Assembly: GCF_000025265.1 (NCBI RefSeq) | Contig: NC_013739.1 | Coordinates: 1 to 64,000, forward strand | Direction of reading: 5' to 3' | Origin: Conexibacter woesei DSM 14684 | Lineage (GTDB): Bacteria > Actinomycetota > Thermoleophilia > Solirubrobacterales > Solirubrobacteraceae | DNA length: 64,000 nt | Shown: piece after piece, positions 63,248 through 64,000 of the stretch | Layout: each line of letters starts with the position of its first letter | Position numbering within the stretch: the stretch's first letter is position 1 | Translations under genes and position numbers: made by a program | Notes under the pieces: generated by a model | Databases searched by the model: none | Told to the model about the DNA's origin: nothing | The model's input: the letters and a program-made list of their open reading frames with translations, nothing else

Positions 63248-64000
63248 ATGGCCGACGACAGAACAGAGAGAGCGACACCCAGAAAGCGCGACGACGCCCG
63301 CAGAAGAGGCCAGGTCGCGCGCTCGATGGACGTCAACGGCGCGGTCGTGCTGATCGCCGGCCTGTTCGCGCTGAGCCTGCTCGGCCCCGCCGTCGTCGGC
63401 GCGATGGAGACGTCGATGCGCGACTCGTTCGAGCGCATCTCCGACCCGCAGGCCGCGCTGACCGCGGGCGGGCTGGAGGGGATCGCGATGTCGACGCTGC
63501 GGACGCTCGCGCTCGCGATCGGCCCGGTCGCCGCCGTCTGCGCGATCGCCGGCATCGTCGCCAACCTCGGCCAGGTCGGCCTCAAACCGTCGGCGGAGGC
63601 GCTCAAGCCGCAGGCGCAGCGGATCAACCCGCTCAGCGGCGCGAGAAACGTCTTCGGCCCGCGGATGTTCTTCGAGGGTGCGAAGTCGATCGTCAAGGTC
63701 GCCGTCATCGGCGTGATCGTCGCGATGGCGGTCGCGCCGAAGATGACCGAGCTGTCGGCGACCGTCGGCGCGAGCCCCGGCCAGCTCGCGGCCGAGCTGG
63801 TGAGCCTCGTGCTGTCGATCTCGCAGCGCGCGGCGATCGCCTACCTCGTGATCGGCGCGATCGACTACGCCTACCAGAAGTACACGCACGAGAAGCAGCT
63901 GCGGATGTCCATGCAGGACGTCAAGGACGAGTTCAGATCGCAGCAGCTGCCGGCCGAGGTCAAGTCGATGCAGCGACGCCGGATGATGCAGCAGGCGCGC
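63248..64000 (+). CDS. flhB: Flagellar export switch protein FlhB (cut by window end)
   Basis: First 251 codons only. It starts MADDRTERATPRKRDDARRRGQVARSMDVNGAVVLIAGLFALSLLG, the FlhB signature beginning (usually ERTEPATPKRRxxARxxGQVA). Helices LALAIGPVAAVCAIAGIVANLGQVGL, VKVAVIGVIVAMAVAP and IAYLVIGAIDYAYQKY and the loop RINPLSGARNVFGPRMFFEGAKS are conserved. The cleavage site NPTH would lie just beyond 64000. The frame has no stop before the end of the window. Confidence 0.93.
   Translation, partial: MADDRTERATPRKRDDARRRGQVARSMDVNGAVVLIAGLFALSLLGPAVVGAMETSMRDSFERISDPQAALTAGGLEGIAMSTLRTLALAIGPVAAVCAIAGIVANLGQVGLKPSAEALKPQAQRINPLSGARNVFGPRMFFEGAKSIVKVAVIGVIVAMAVAPKMTELSATVGASPGQLAAELVSLVLSISQRAAIAYLVIGAIDYAYQKYTHEKQLRMSMQDVKDEFRSQQLPAEVKSMQRRRMMQQAR

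Overview
The window reads as chromosomal DNA of a very high-GC actinobacterium. It opens at the replication-origin gene block dnaA-dnaN-recF-DUF721-gyrB-gyrA and continues into the classical actinobacterial fhaA-fhaB-PP2C-rodA-pbpA-pknB signalling and cell-wall block. A complete-looking Gram-positive style flagellar and chemotaxis cluster follows (csrA/fliW to flhB). An actinobacterial pknB block joined to a flagellar cluster without L- or P-ring genes suggests a motile deep-branching actinobacterium, for example Thermoleophilia/Solirubrobacterales (Conexibacter-like). The lineage is inferred from gene content, not from a database match.

Layout. 1-9.4 kb: replication initiation, sliding clamp, RecF and gyrase on the + strand. 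9.4-9.7 kb: a gene-free stretch with strong inverted repeats that looks like a structured RNA unit ending in a terminator hairpin. 9.7-12.9 kb, minus strand: HNH endonuclease, prephenate dehydratase, a DUF4446 protein and a membrane-anchored protein with a CARDB-like domain. 13.0-24.0 kb: three Ser/Thr kinases, two FHA proteins, a PP2C phosphatase, a SEDS transglycosylase and a class B PBP. 24.0-24.16 kb: a broken DsbA/FrnE-like 5' end at the junction with the flagellar cluster.

24.2-64 kb: flagellar genes. On the minus strand are flgG-flgJ-flgN-flgK-flgL-fliW-csrA, flgF and fliA. On the plus strand are a glycosyltransferase, flaG-fliD, fliS-fliT, flgBC-fliEFGHI, a 2.8 kb non-flagellar insert, fliJ-SLT-fliK-flgD-(TIGR02530)-flgE, flbD-motAB-fliL-fliN, cheW-cheBRACD-fliM-fliN2-cheY, and fliOPQR-flhB (truncated by the window edge). 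Flagellin (fliC), flhA, flhF, rpoN-type regulators, flgM and chemoreceptors are not in the window.

The main discovery is a shared 27-nt promoter-like motif, close to TCAAG(t/a)(t/c)(c)-N11-GCCGA(t/c)CA. It has an invariant 11-nt spacer and sits just upstream of nine flagellar or chemotaxis transcription units (a tenth, weaker copy lies before fliA). It matches the sigma-28/FliA consensus. Because it precedes early genes (flgB operon, fliOPQR) as well as late ones (fliD, cheW), FliA appears to drive almost the whole cluster here rather than only late genes. Other notable points are an E. coli-type insertion in GyrB, mutually exclusive hairpins around a Shine-Dalgarno sequence after gyrA, heavy use of AGA arginine codons in some genes of this GC-rich genome, and the non-flagellar cassette splitting fliI from fliJ.
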